Assembly: GCF_000005505.3 (NCBI RefSeq)
Contig: NC_016135.3
Span: forward strand, 13,424,613-13,488,612
From: Brachypodium distachyon
Taxonomy: Eukaryota; Streptophyta; Magnoliopsida; Poales; Poaceae
Direction: 5' to 3'
DNA: 64,000 bases
The position numbers were made by a program, and so were the translations under genes. Position 1 is the stretch's first letter. Every line of letters begins with the position of its first letter. Shown here piece by piece: positions 12,494 through 23,930 of the stretch. A model generated the notes under the pieces. It saw only the letters and a list, made by a program, of their open reading frames with translations, was not told the origin of the DNA and made no database searches.

Positions 12494-13347
12494 TTGATTT
12501 GTCTGGCGTCGAAGACGAGTTCAGCGGCGCCCGACATTTCTTCGAGAGGTTGGTGTAGTAGGGAGCTCCGCAGGGGCGTTAGCTACTCCTTGGTGACGAC
12601 GGAGGTCGTGTTGTTCGTTAGGACCAAGCCGCGGAAGCTCTCCATCGTTGAGTCGTCTTGGGGGCGCGGTGCCGATCGTGCTTGCAAGTTCTTCCGAGCG
12701 ATCCCCGCCTTTGTCTCCGCCCGTCCTGCTCGTGCGAAGGTAGGAGGAGGCTTGGGGACCCCGTTCTCGACAATTCTTGAGTTGGCAACCCTTCCGAGCA
12801 TTCCATCGAGCGCTCCGGGGGCGTCGCGGTCGGGCGTGGGTGCGGGCATGTTCCGCGCGGGAATGGCCGGGGCTCGGCGATACGAGGAGGTGGCATGGCA
12901 GTGCGTAGACCGAGACGCGACGCGGGCGTCGGTTTGGCTCTTGCTTAGCCCCGGCGAGTTTCTAGGGGCGCGCACGGGCGCGAGCGGCAGAGCACGGGTG
13001 CGAGCTTCGGCGCGTGTGCGTGGGCGTAGGCGGCCTAGCGCAAGCGCGGCACGGTGGCTGAGCGTCGGCGCGGGCGCGAGCGGCCGAGCGCGGGTGCGGA
13101 CGCACGCGGCAGAACACGGTCGCGGCACGACGAGGCTTAGGTGCGCACGGCCAGGGGTGCGCGCAGTGCACGGGTGCGGGCACGGCGCAGCGCGACGCTT
13201 GGCGTGGCTTGGTGTTTGCGTGGGTACCGGTGGTAGAAAGTGGACATTTTGCCAAGGACCTTGCGGGCGAGGGTTGCAGCACCCCTGTGGCTCCTCCTTT
13301 TCTTTTTAGTTGATTCCTTTTTGAGATTTCCCACAGTTTGGTAATTT
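12494..13347 (+). other. GC-rich leader region of the antisense gene
   Basis: Very GC-rich, with repeated GCGCGGGCGCGAGCGGC-type units at 12965-13200. It is open in several frames on both strands only because of this composition. The Arg/Ala/Gly-rich translations look like low-complexity artefacts. It may hold a 5' leader or first exon of the antisense gene, but I cannot support a protein. Confidence 0.4.
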
Positions 13348-16045
13348 TTGGCAGGTCTTTTCGCAGGTGAGAGGGCAGGACCCGAGGTCGAGCGTCCGGT
13401 GGGTGAGTCAGAGAGTGGGTCTTCGGCTGCGCAGTTTGCAGCGAACCGACCGTCGAGGAAGAAGATAGTTTCCTTCCGCCCTCGCGGTGGACCGCCCTTG
13501 GTTCTGACAGTGCCGGTGGACGAAGGAGGTTGGGTGCACGACCACCTTCTTCCTTCGTCGATGAGCCCCAAGGACCTTGCCCAGCTGGAGGAGGCAGGGT
13601 ACTTCTCCAAGGGGGATGGTATCCTGCCCGATGGCGAGGAGGTGAGGCTTGACCAGCGACGGCGTCCGGGATGCATCGTGGCATTCTAGGCCTGGTTTCA
13701 TGCCGGACTGTGTGTGCCCGTTCACCCCTTCTTGCTAGAGTTCCTGGAGACGTACGTCATCGAGCTGGCCCAGCTTCACCCGTCGACGATCGTGAGGTTG
13801 AACGTTTTCAGGTGGCTGTGCGAGACGGCGCTTCACGAGGAGCCTTCGATGAAGCTTTTGCTGTTCTACTTTACCGTGGAGGTGAGGGAGTTGCTCACCC
13901 CGGACGGCTTTGCTCTGTGCGCCTTCGGTTTGGTGAACTTGAGGCTTCACCCCGGCTTTGGAGACAACTTTCTGCTCATGCCGGGGAAGAGCACGGAGAA
14001 GTTGTTCGTCAAGTGGGAGTCCCGGTGGTTTCTCCTTCGGGCTTCGAAGACCCGTCTTCGGCACACGGGTGATCTCCCCCGGCACTCTGGGGCCAGAGGT
14101 CTCAGGGAGGTGTCCCACCCCGGCGATCCTCGGTCGGCCAACCTCTGGAAGGTGGCCAAGATCAAGGAGGTGTCTGCTGAGAGGAGCTTTCGTGACCTCA
14201 TAGAGGAGATGGTGATGGCGGGACGCTTCATGATGAGGAGTCGTCCGAGGTCCGAGATTGGGATCCCTCGATCTTTCCGTCCTCCACAGCTCGTCACTGC
14301 ACGTGAGTGGCGCTCCTCTCCCCTCTGCGCCTCGATTGTTTTCCCTTGTGAAGGTACTTAACAATTTTGGGCTTGTCTTTTTCAGCGACGTTTTCCAAGG
14401 AGAGGTCGGCGTTGTGGGCCACGCAGCGGATAGGTCCGTACGGCGGGCCAGAGCATCGCGACTACGAGGCCAAGATCAGCGTGGGGGGATGTCACAACAT
14501 CATCGCGAGGTGCTTCGGGAAGATGGTACCTGTGCGACAGGATCCGAAGCTTGGTCGCCTTCTTCGAGAAGGCGATCGCTACTCCCGCTTGGCTACACCG
14601 TCGATGTTGGCGGTGGGGTCCAAGCTGTGGGATTCCTGTGGGAAGGCGAAGGCGGGAACGGCGGTGCTGGGCCCGGCGGTGCCTGTCGCGCCGGTCCCCA
14701 AGATACCTCGTCCGTCGAGCGGATGCAAGAGGAAAGCTCCCCCGACTCCTTCTCTTGACTACGCCCCGGCGGATTCGGCGGATCCTGTCGTGGGTGAGTC
14801 GAGGTCTCCCCTGAAGACAACTTTGGATCTGCACATGAAGGGGAAGATTGGATTCGAGCAAGTTCTTCCTCCTTCGAGTCACGAGGTTGAGGCTTTCGCT
14901 CACGAGACAGAACTTTGGCTTCGGAGCAACTCAGTGGTGGAGTTGTCGACCGGAGCCAGCGGTGCGTCCGTCCAGGTGTTCTCCATTGGTCGCAAGCGCC
15001 CTGAGGAGGATGCTCCTACCTCGGGTGAGTGCCCTTCTTTTTTGTTCACGTCATTCTTTTCCAGAATGATTTTGACATGATCTTCTTGGCTTGTTTTTAG
15101 GTGCGAGGGCCGCGGAGCCCGGGGTTCTTGAGGGCGAGCCCCCGACTCAGGCGAGGGATGGAGCGCTTCCGGCGTCCAAGGACGGAGCGAGAGACCCTTT
15201 CGTGACACTGGAGCTGGTGAGCATCCGTGATGTATCTCCCTTTGCCCTTCGGGTTAGCTTCGTGCTAACTTCCTCTTCTTTGCAGGTGAGAGGCTTGGTC
15301 GAGGCCGTGGGGTGCCCTTCCTGACCTGAAGACTCAGGTGGGGGTGCTTTCCGCTGCTTTGGACGTGGAGATGTCCAAGTCTACCCTTGCCCTGAGTGAG
15401 TTGGCTTCAGAGAGGGTGCGGCGTGAGGCTGTGGAGGCTGAGCTCTCCCATGTTTCGGCGGAGCTCGCGGCCGTGGAGACCAGGCCTCGACTCGCTGAGG
15501 AGTGCCAAAAGGACGAGATCGCGAGGACCCGTCGAGTTGAGGAGGACTTGGTGGTGGCTAACCTTGATAGGGCGCACGCCCGCACGGAGGCAGCTTCCCT
15601 CAAGGGGGAGTTAGCAGCTGCGGGTGACGGCCTGATGCTTGTTCCTCGTGCTCGTCCTCCACTGGATCGTCGTCCCGAGGTGGTTTCGCTTTTGCTTGCC
15701 CAAGCCACCGAGATTCGGGAGACGATGATTTGCCTGAGAAGTGTTCCCCAGCCGGATCTTCCTCCGTGTCGCACGGTGGATGAGGCGAGCAGGGTGCTTA
15801 CTTCCCAGGTGGAGCTCATTGAGCCTACCGTGAAGAAGTGCCTCCTGAGTACGGGTGCCCGACTTGTTTCGTCGGCGGTTGCGGCAGTCCTTGACGGTGG
15901 TGCCGGGATGAGCGGGCTTGAGGGTGAGATGTCTCACGGGGCGAAGAAGTTTCTGGCGGACCAGGGTGCTCCTCTTCGCGCTCAGGCTCGACGCTTCGTG
16001 CGTTGCCTTGAACCCGCTCTTCAGGAGGGTGACGGTGAGGCGTGA
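13348..16045 (+). pseudogene. Antisense gene of the Tat element (gypsy-type transposon domain), broken
   Basis: Opposite in strand to gag-pol. Inferred exons: up to 14302 (5' end unresolved; acceptor-like AGs near 13354 and 13366), 14386-15024, 15101-15216, 15286-16045. Introns are short and GT-AG with pyrimidine-rich acceptors. The region around 13560-14040 (motifs MSPKDLAQLEEAGYF, VHPFLLEFLETYVIELAQL, LRLHPGFGDNF) resembles the plant domain called 'putative gypsy type transposon' (Pfam PF04195), usually found in such antisense ORFs. The last exon is strongly helical (heptad-like EAELSHVSAELAAVE), probably coiled coil. Two lesions are visible: an in-frame TAG at 13687-13689 and a one-base frame change near the G-run 15309-15312. 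The protein's role in the element is not known. Confidence 0.75.
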
Positions 16046-16180
16046 GCCTCGTCGCCCTTGGAGGTGGTGATGTACCTCAGCTGCTTACTTATGCGATGTT
16101 GCATAGCCCCACTTGACTTAGCCTCATGTCTAGCATGCTTAGGCTCTTAGTCGTAGAGGTCGTAAGGCAGCTTTTTTGTT

Positions 16181-16300
16181 GTGTTTCATGCTTTACTATG
16201 TAGTCGACATTATCGGAAATGTTAACCTAGCTTGGCATGTATTTCTCATGTTTCGCCATGTAGTCGACATTATCGGAAATGTTCACTTGGCTCAATATGT
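16181..16300. repeat. Tandem repeat, 2 x 60 bp
   Basis: The motif TAGTCGACATTATCGGAAAT recurs at 16201 and 16261, and the surrounding bases also align with period 60 (16181-16240 and 16241-16300). It sits in the non-coding 3' region of the gypsy element, just after the antisense gene. Confidence 0.85.
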
Positions 16301-17139
16301 GTTTCTTGGAGTACTATATTTCCTTCTTGTGAAGTACTATATTTCCTTAGTTTATACAACTCGCGATCGTTCGCTATGATTACACTTTTGTGCCATCAAT
16401 TGTTGTCGCCGTTGGGATACGACTTGGCTTCGGCACCTTAGGCCATGGTTACGAGCCACGGGTCCTAGTACCCTTGTGAGGGTTGCTATCGATATGCCGG
16501 TAGTGATCCGGACACTTCGACCTGCTGTTCGGGAAATTTCATGCGGAATTTTCCTTCTTCGGACTTCAGGAAGCTATGCTTTCCCACGATTATTATGGAC
16601 CCTTAGCCCGGTTACCATCATGCAGGCCCGTGCGCGACGTCTCGCATACGGGTAGCATGGTTCTCCGAGGTAAGTATGCTCATGCATAACTCGCTTATTT
16701 ACGGTTCTCCTTAAATGCGTTTTAAGGAGCTTCCGGCCCTCGGGGGACTTGGTTCTACTTGGCGGATGGCCTCGAAGCACGCTAGGTTCCACCAAGGAAC
16801 AAGTCGCCAGTAGCGACCTATGTCCATGGACATTTTTAGAGGACGCTTAGGCCAACGGAGGCCTTTTCGTGTTCCTTGGCGAGCGGCACAGGGGCAGCAG
16901 CACTTTTACGACGATGAGTCATGTGAGTGTCTCGTGTCACTCTTAATTTTTCCTTAAGGACTTGTTTTTATTGATCCTTACTTTCTTGTCTTAAGGTATG
17001 GCTCGATGGGCACTTACAAGCCTTATGTAGACGTTGCCTCGTTGGCGCTTATGATCCCTCGAAGTTTTGCAGGGAAGAGGCCGGTTGGGCGCTGATGGTC
17101 TCCTTTGGGAGCGGCAAGAATTGCCCTTGAAGGTTCTCC
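16301..17139. other. Non-coding spacer between antisense gene and integrase
   Basis: Inside the gypsy element. No conserved domain seen on either strand. The convergent antisense gene and gag-pol transcripts would both terminate here. Confidence 0.5.
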
Positions 17140-19159
17140 TTAGGCGTAGAAATGCCGGAGCTTGTCGCCGTTCCAGGTATGGACAAGATTTTTCTCCTTC
17201 ATGTTCTCGAGGTGGTATGCACCATTTCCCAATACTGCGGTGATGCGGTATGGTCCTTCCCATTTAGGGTCGAGTTTGCGCTGGAGCTTTGGGTCGACAT
17301 TCTTTTTCAGCACGAGATCTCCTTGGGAGAAGGCTCGTTCCCGCACTCTTGTGTTGTAGAAGCGTGCGGTGCTTTGCTCGTAGATGGCGTGCCTCATGAA
17401 GGCTTTGTCATGAGCTTCTTCCACAAGATCGATGGCCGTCTTGTGGTGCTCTTCATTTTCGATGAAGGCAATTTGGGTGGCTTCCTGGAGCCTTTCAACC
17501 TGAGGTGAGCGGAACTCGACCTTGGCGGGAAGAACTGCTTCGGCTCCATACACCAAAGAGAATGGTGTTCGGCCCGTGGAACGGCTTACGGAGGTGCGTA
17601 TGCCCCAAACCACGCTAGCGAGTTCATCTCCCCATGCTCCCCTTGCTTTGCTAACCGTGTTCTCTACCCGTCGGCGGAGTCCTTGGAGGATTAGTCCATT
17701 TGCCCTTTCACAAGCGCCGTTGCTCTTTGGGTAAGCAACGGATGCGAAGTGCAGTTTGATCTCAAGGCATTCGCAGAATTTGATGAATTCCGCACAATCG
17801 AACTGTTTGCCATTATCCACGGTTAGCTCTCACGGGACGCCATATCGGCATATGATATTCTCCCAGAAAAAAATTTGAACGGCCTGTGACGTGATCTTGC
17901 CGAGCGGCGCTACTTTTATCCATTTGAAGAAGTAATCAATCGTCACCACGAGGTACTTGCAGCCCCCGTTGTATGCGGGGAAAGACCCGAGAAGGTCCAT
18001 TCCCCAGCGTGCAAATGGCCATGTTATCGGGATATTCTTCAGGGAAGTCACGGGCACATGGATTGACTTAGCCATTTTTCTGGTAAGCTTCGCATTTCCG
18101 CAATATGGTGATTGCGTCTTGCACCATGGTGGGCCAATAGAATCCCTGTCGTAAGGCTTTCGCCGCGGTGGCTCTTGGCGCGAGATGGCGGCCGCATATT
18201 CCCGAATGGATTTCTAGGAGGAGCTCGGCACCCCGGTCAGAAGTTATGCACTTAAGCAATGTGGCCGCCCCTTTCTTGTACAGGATGCCGTCGAGGAGGA
18301 CGTACATCTTGACTTTCGCGAGTAGAGTTTTGGTGCTCGGGCCTTCTGCTTCTTCGTCCACCTCGCCATTCAAGGCGCGGATAATCGGTGTCATCCAAGA
18401 GGGTGGAGCATTGATGACCATGCTGGTTTTTGAAGCTTCGTCAAGGGTGTCGGCTTCTTCCTTTATGGATGGGGTGCGAATCACTTCGAAGAATGCGCCG
18501 GGTGGCAACGGTTCTTTGGATCCGGCCGTTCGGGCTAACCTATCGGCCAGGTGATTTTCTCCTCGTGGAATGCGTCTCGCCTCCATTCCCAGGAAGTACC
18601 GTTCCATCTTGCGAACTTCTTCGATATATTTCTTCATCCTCTCATCAAGGCATTGATACGACTTGTCCATTTGGTTTATCACCAGTTGAGAGTCTCCTTG
18701 GATGAGAAGGCGTCGGACTTCCATGGCCTTGGCCAGTCGAAGCCCGAGAAGTAGCGCTTCATACTCCGCCATATTGTTGGTGGCGTTGAAGTCCAGGTGG
18801 GCGGCGTACTCCAAGATTTTCCCTTCGGGGCTGCTGAGTATGACTCCAGCCCCGGTGCCATCGAGGCGCTTGGAGCCATCGAACCTCATTATCCAATGTG
18901 GTTTGGGGGGCTCGGTTTTGGACGTGACTTCTTCGGGCGGGGCTAGTGGAGCATGCCACTCGGCCAAAAAGTCAGCCAGGACTTGGGAATTTATGGCCGT
19001 CCTCGCCATGAGTTCTAGCGAGAAAGGGGCCAATTCCGTTGCCCATTTAGCGATTCTTCCGGTGGCTTCCTTATTGCCGAAGACTTTCTTGAGTGGGAAG
19101 GTAGTTGGCACCATGATGGTGCGGCCCATAAAGTAATGACGGAGTTTTCGAGAGGTCAT
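17140..19159 (-). pseudogene. Second RNase H and integrase of the gypsy element
   Basis: Minus strand. The first part (about 18910-18510) is a plant-type RNase H fold: FDGSKRLDGTGAGVILSSP, NNMAEYEALLLGL, GDSQLVINQM and a late D in HLADRLAR. This additional RNase H is a hallmark of Tat elements. Next comes the integrase zinc region (H, H, then CEAYQ; the second Cys of the CxxC appears lost). The DDE core follows: D in WGMDLLGSF, D in TVDNGKQF, E in NGACERANG. A GPYRITAVLGNGAYHL C-terminal module ends at 17140. Lesions: a frame change at the T-run 18075-18079 and an in-frame stop at 17830-17832. Not translatable as one protein. Confidence 0.88.
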
Positions 19160-20475
19160 GAGGCGGGCGTATGCGATCTTCTCGATCTAGGTGTATCGAC
19201 CCTTCGCTCCTCCCAAGGCTTCACTCACGTAATAAACCGGGCGTTGTGACCCGTCTTCCTCCTTCACGAGTGCTGCGCTTACGGCGACCGAGGTCGCCGC
19301 AAGGTACAGGAGCAAGGGCTCCCCCTGTTTTGGGCTTGTGAGGAGCGGAGGGGTCGACAAATAGGTCTTGAGTTGTTCGAAGGCCCTTTGAGCTTCATCG
19401 GTCCACTCAAAGTTGTCGAGGCTTCTCAAGGCTTTGGAAAAAGAAAGACCCTTCTCGGCTGACCGGGCGACGAATCATCCCAAAGCCGCCATTCTTCCCG
19501 CTAGGCGCTGCACATCTTTGACGGAGCGAGGAGGCTCCATTTTCATGATGGCCCGGATTTTCTCCGGGTTGGCCTCGATCCCTCGTTGAGAGACGAGGAA
19601 GCCCAGGAGTTTTCCTCCTTGAACTCCGAATGCGCACTTCTCCGGATTGAGCTTTACGCCGTACTTGCGGAGATTGTCGAAGGTTTCCTGCAGGTCCTTG
19701 GGATGAGTTCGTGCAATTTGACTTTTGATGACGGCGTCATCCACGTATACTTCGGCGTTTCTCCCTAATTGTTCTTTGAGGATAAGGCTGACGAGGCGTT
19801 GGAAGGTCGCGCCGGCGTTCCTCAATCCAAAGGGCATTCTGCGATAGCAAAAGATGCCGACGGGAGTTATGAAACTAGTTTTTTCCTCGTCTTTCTTGGC
19901 CATGCGGACTTGGTGATATCCCGAATAGGCGTCCAAGAAGCTCAACCTCTCGCATCCTGCCGTGGAGTCGACCAGTTGGTCGATCCGAGGGAGCGGGTAG
20001 TCGTCCTTGGGGCATGCCTTGTTCAGGTCGGTAAAGTCAACACACATTCGCCACTTACCGTTGGCCTTTTTCACCAAGACAGGATTGGCTAACCACTCGG
20101 GATGCCAAACTTCTCGGATAAGCCCGGCGTCGGAGAGTTTAGCGATTTCTTGATGACTTCGCTTCGCTCGATGGAGAGTTTCCGAAACTTCTGCTTCACG
20201 GGAGCTTTGTCGGGTCTCACGGCGAGGCGATGTTCCATGACGTCACGTGGGACTCCTCCCATGTCGGAAGGTGACCAAGCAAAGAGGTCGGAATTCTTCC
20301 GGAGCAGGCCGACAAGTTCTTTCTCGAGTTTACTCGGGAGGTCAGCTCCAATCTTCACCGCACGTGTGGCGTCATCTTGGGAGATGCGTACTTCCGTGAG
20401 CTCTCCCTCGGGGAGAGGCTGGGGGATGTAGCGCTCCTGAGGATTGGTTTTGGATGCTCCCGTGCTCGAAAGCAA
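19160..20475 (-). pseudogene. Reverse transcriptase and RNase H of the gypsy element
   Basis: Minus strand. RT motifs run in order: LVKKANGKWRMCVDFTDLNK, the SFLDAYSGYHQV block, MPFGLRNAGATFQ, catalytic box YVDDAVIKS, and GFLVSQRGIEANPEKI. An RNase H block follows (WTDEAQRAFEQLK to RKLRHYF). Catalytic Asp residues of the YxDD box are present. Lesions: a frame change near 20145-20152 just upstream of the fingers domain, an in-frame stop at 19475-19477, and another at 19187-19189. The family is Ty3/gypsy. Confidence 0.9.
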
Positions 20476-20550
20476 GTTAATTCTCTTGGATGATTCTCGC
20501 TTTTCGGCGCACTTGGTCTCGTGGCGGTAAAGGGTCTTCCTGTCGGAAGA

Positions 20551-21690
20551 TTACTTGCCGCGGACCGTTATCACGCCCTTCGGGCCTGGGATCTTTATGC
20601 ACAAGAAATTGGGGTGGACGGCGGCACAAAGACGGTTTAGCGTCGTCCTCCCGAGGATGGCGTTGAAGGAGGCCTCCATATCCACCACGTCGAAGCGTAC
20701 AAGCTCGGTTCGATGATTTGTGGTGTCTCCGAAGGTCGTGAGGAGCTCAATTTGTCTGAGCGGCTGAACGGACTTCCCCGGCACGAAACCGGTGAGGGGA
20801 TAAAGGGACGGCCGAAGCGAGCCGTTCTTGTATCCCCCCTGTGGCTCCATCAGCTTCTTTAATGTGCTCAGATATAGGATGTCGGCGGAGCTTCCGCCAT
20901 CCACAAGAATCTTTTTGAGCTCACAATTGGCGACGATTGCCGTCACGAAGAGGGCGTCGTCATGCGGGAACCGTATCCCCTTAGCGTCTTCTTCGGTGAA
21001 GGCAATTGGCACGCTCGCCCACTTTGGGGTGAAGGTTCCCACGACATTGACTTCGCGAGCGTACTCCTTGCGTTGCCGCTTTGACCCCCGTCCCGTTGCG
21101 GAGCCCCCGAGTATCACTCCGACGTGATGTGCGGGTTCCTGGAACGGGAGGTTGTCTTCCTTGGGTGCGGGGTCAGCGACAAGGACGTTGGCGGGGCGCG
21201 GAGCCTCGGCTGTCTTCTCATCCTTGCGCCGGGCTTGCATTCGCGCCTGGAACTCTTCGCGGGCCGCGATGAGTGTGTTGCACTCTTCGGTGCTATGGCT
21301 TGCCGAATTGTTGATGAGGCACCTTCCAGCTCCTCCCTCGGTCGGACGAGGTGGCTTCTTGGGTAGCCAAGTCTTTTGGGGTGGTGCTTGTCCTTCGACG
21401 GCGAAAATTTTCCGAGCTGGGTCACCGGCGCCCTTTTTCCCCCACCTCCTCTTCTTGGAAGACGAAGCGGGCGCAGGGGGTTTGTTGGACGAGGGAGGTC
21501 CTTCGGGAGCGGCGCGTGGCACGTCTTTCTTGGCGATGTCTCCGTCTTCACCCCGGGCGTATTCCTGCAAGATCCGATAGAGCTCCTCGGTCATCTTCGG
21601 CGGATTGCGACTTAGGGCCCGATTCACTTCTCCTTGTAGAAGGCCTTGCATGCACGCGTCAATCACGGTGGTTGACGGCGGATTAGCGAT
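20551..21690 (-). pseudogene. Gag C-terminus and aspartic protease of the gypsy element
   Basis: Minus strand. The N-terminal part continues gag (a helical segment ending EELYRILQEYARGEDGD). A degenerate zinc-knuckle-like CLINNSASHSTEEC with only part of the usual CCHC pattern follows. The retropepsin motif ILVDGGSSADILYL lies near 20900, where DGG replaces the common DTG/DSG as in many Tat elements. The frame ends in a TAA at 20551-20553, after which coding similarity continues in the same frame. Confidence 0.82.
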
Positions 21691-22902
21691 TCAGCTTCGT
21701 ACCTTCGCGAAGCGATGGAAGAAGCTTCGGAGAGATTCTCCCGGCTTTTGTTTCACGGCGTATAGCTCGTGAGCCTGCACGGATTCTTTGAAGTTTCCTT
21801 GGAAGTTGGCGACGAAGACCTCTTGGAGTCGTTCCTACGAGTGCACAGTGTTTTTCCGCAGGTTATAAAACCAAGTCTGCGCCATTCCGGTGAGCGCGAG
21901 CGGAAAGAGGTTGCACATCTCGACGGGACCTCCCCCGGCGGCCCGTATGGCGGTGGAGTAGACATCCAAAAACTGAAGAGGGTTCGACTCCCCGTCATAC
22001 GGCCGTATTGTGGGTGGCTTGAACCTTGGCGGAAAAGGCGCGTCCTGAATCTCCCGCGTGAGCGTATTCTTTTGGTTCCTCCGGTGGCGAGGTCCTCCCT
22101 TGTCGCTTTCGTCGCTAGAGGGGTCGCTTGGAGAATGATCTCGGCATTTTCTTGGAGGGTCGGAGCGTCGACGGGAATTCCTTTCGCCGTCGGCACGGGC
22201 TCTGGATTCTGCCACTTGCTCGTTTCCATGCATGCTAGGGTTTTGTTCCCCGCGAAGCGCAGCTTGAGGTGGTACCTGGTGGCCGCCTTGTTCGGCCCCG
22301 GCGGGGGGAGCAAGGGGCGCTTGCGGGGCAATCGCAAAGCGAGGTTGATGTTGAAGGTGTGCGATTTGGAGAGCACCTTGCGGAGGAAGCCCCCAATAAC
22401 GATGATACCAAGGAGCTCCTTGGGCGGTCGTGGCGAGCGCCAGTGGAGGTAATTTAGGGTTGGAGGGGTCGTAGGTCAGGATTCCTTGGTTTTCTGGCGC
22501 GGATCCTCCCGACGCCACATTGTTTCCTCTTGTAGGTTCTGAGGGTAGGGTTACCACCGGTCGTTGGGAAGGTGGCACAAAGCCCATCGAGCGAGACATG
22601 CCGAGTTCCGTATCCCCTGTGGGGGCGGCAACCGTAGGCAGCTCGCCGATCATTGCCCCTACGTTGGTGAGTGTCGAGGGACCGCCTACGACGGTTTCGA
22701 GCATCTCGGTTCCTTCCGGGACGGCTGGTAGCGGAGGGGCAACCGCGACTTCCGTCGTGGCGACCATGCTTGCAGCGGCGTCCAGATTGGTGATGTTTCC
22801 TTCTTCATCAGGAGCCACCGAGGCACTTGCTTTCTTCGTTTGCAACCGTGTAGACTTCGCGGCAAGTTGGGAACCCGATGAAGTAGGCTTCGTCGGGGCC
22901 AT
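21691..22902 (-). pseudogene. Gag N-terminal part of the gypsy element
   Basis: Minus strand, probable start MAPTKPTSSGSQ at 22902, about 45 bp inside the 5' LTR boundary. The long low-complexity N-terminus is Ala/Pro-rich. A basic, Arg-rich stretch (HRRNQKNTLTREIQD) and the retrotransposon gag block follow (PFPPRFKPPTIRPYDGESNP, then TWFYNL). In-frame stops occur at 21835-21837 and 21691-21693; the intervening sequence still reads as gag. Confidence 0.82.
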
Positions 22903-22926
22903 TAGATCTTCAATTGCGGCGAGGGT

Positions 22927-22944
22927 TCCCCACGGTCGGCGCCA
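22927..22944 (-). other. Primer-binding site of the gypsy element
   Basis: Immediately inside the 5' LTR, the minus strand reads TGGCGCCGACCGTGGGG. The TGGCGCCG start matches the complement of plant tRNA-Asp 3' ends used by several Tat/Athila elements, with mismatches further in. Confidence 0.65.
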
Positions 22945-22945
22945 C

Positions 22946-23562
22946 TGTTGTTGTTCTCGACAACAATTAGAGTAAGAGGTGCCAATGATCGATGGCACAA
23001 GTGCGGATATAAAAGTAGGGCGTGTACGCCGGCCTTATAGCGAAGGTCGTCGTACACTCGGACAAGTTGACACGTCGATATTTTTTGAATAGGTTCTGTC
23101 GACCCTGCGGTGCGACTTAATCCTATGTTAGGAAAGGCCTCAAGGGGGTTGTTAGCCAAGGTTTTGGGCCGAGCAGATCTTCCCAAGACACCTTTTGGCG
23201 AGAGGTTCGTCGGGGCCGCCTCGTACTTGGACCGAACACGTCTTTCCAAGTATCGAGGTTAGGATACCCTCGGAACTCTAACCCAACCCCTTCTCCCTCC
23301 ATGAGGGAAAAGAGGGGCTTGGTCCATGGTCCACCATGGGCTAAGGGTCCCCTCCTCACACCTTTCTTGCTCACCACTCTAGCTCATTTGACCCTTTGAC
23401 CATGGCATGAGAGGCTTCGAATCGTTGACTGGTCTTCCTTTGCCACGTAGGATTGACCGTGTCATGTAGGCGTTTTGATTTGTGCTTGCGATATGTTGAC
23501 TTGGTCGTCGCCACGTAGGATTTACGGCCCGGCCCATATAAGGGTTTTATTTTACTACAACA
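22946..23562 (-). repeat. 5' LTR of the gypsy element (617 bp, internal deletion)
   Basis: Aligns with the 10721-11570 copy except for a 233-bp gap after CTTCTCCCTC at about 23299. Roughly 17 substitutions counted by eye. It ends CTACAACA followed by the GATTG target duplication. Confidence 0.92.
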
Positions 23563-23930
23563 GATTGAATCCTACAAATCAAATGACCAACGTAGGAAAA
23601 ATTCCTAAGAATTTCAACCCTCCAAAATTCTTATGAAATTCCTTTGAATCAAAGGAGGCCTTAAAATTAGTTTAAAACACAATTCATTGTACACATTATT
23701 TCACCAGTATTGACTTGATTCTACCTTTATGGAAGTTCTAATATGGTTGCAGTGTAAATTAAGTGCCCGGTGTTTGTCGTACTTTAAGATTTTCACCTAT
23801 TATTTTAAAAGACAACCCCCCTCATTTTTCCTAAACTTGGCTGATGCAACCTCTGCTTTCGCCCATTAATAGTTGAATGTGAAGATAGTTGCTCTTGATA
23901 GTTCCAAATTTATATGGTTGTCTTTTATGG

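Larger units (their letters stand above)
10721..23562 (-). mobile_element. Ty3/gypsy LTR retrotransposon, Tat lineage, defective
   Basis: 12,842 bp, bounded by a perfect 5-bp target duplication GATTG (10716-10720 and 23563-23567). Its LTRs begin TGTTGTTG and end ACAACA as read on the plus strand. The element runs on the minus strand: 5' LTR 23562-22946, primer-binding site, gag, protease, reverse transcriptase, RNase H, a second RNase H, integrase, then a 5.5-kb 3' region holding an antisense gene, a polypurine tract and the 3' LTR. The order RT-RH-INT defines Ty3/gypsy. The extra RNase H before integrase and the antisense gene fit the Tat lineage. Several stops and frameshifts interrupt gag-pol, so it is non-functional. 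By eye there are about 17 substitutions over 617 aligned LTR bases, suggesting an insertion age near a million years if grass LTR rates apply. Confidence 0.93.
10387..23660. mobile_element. Host MITE (Tourist-like) split by later insertions
   Basis: The left end AGACCTCTTTGATTCAAG (10387) and the right end TTTGAATCAAAGGAGGCC (to about 23660) are inverted repeats. The sequence on both sides of the retrotransposon reads as one AT-rich MITE (GATTC/CAAAGG motifs) once the LTR element is ignored. The outside bases are TAA on both sides, consistent with a 2-3 bp TA/TAA target duplication. The element is split by a Stowaway MITE and by the gypsy element. Confidence 0.65.

Noticed and set aside
12494..13684. 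Long overlapping open frames on both strands (for example 271 aa plus and 240 aa minus)
   Set aside because: Extreme GC content and GCG/CGC repeats keep all frames open. Translations are Arg/Ala/Gly-rich with no motif, as expected of composition alone.
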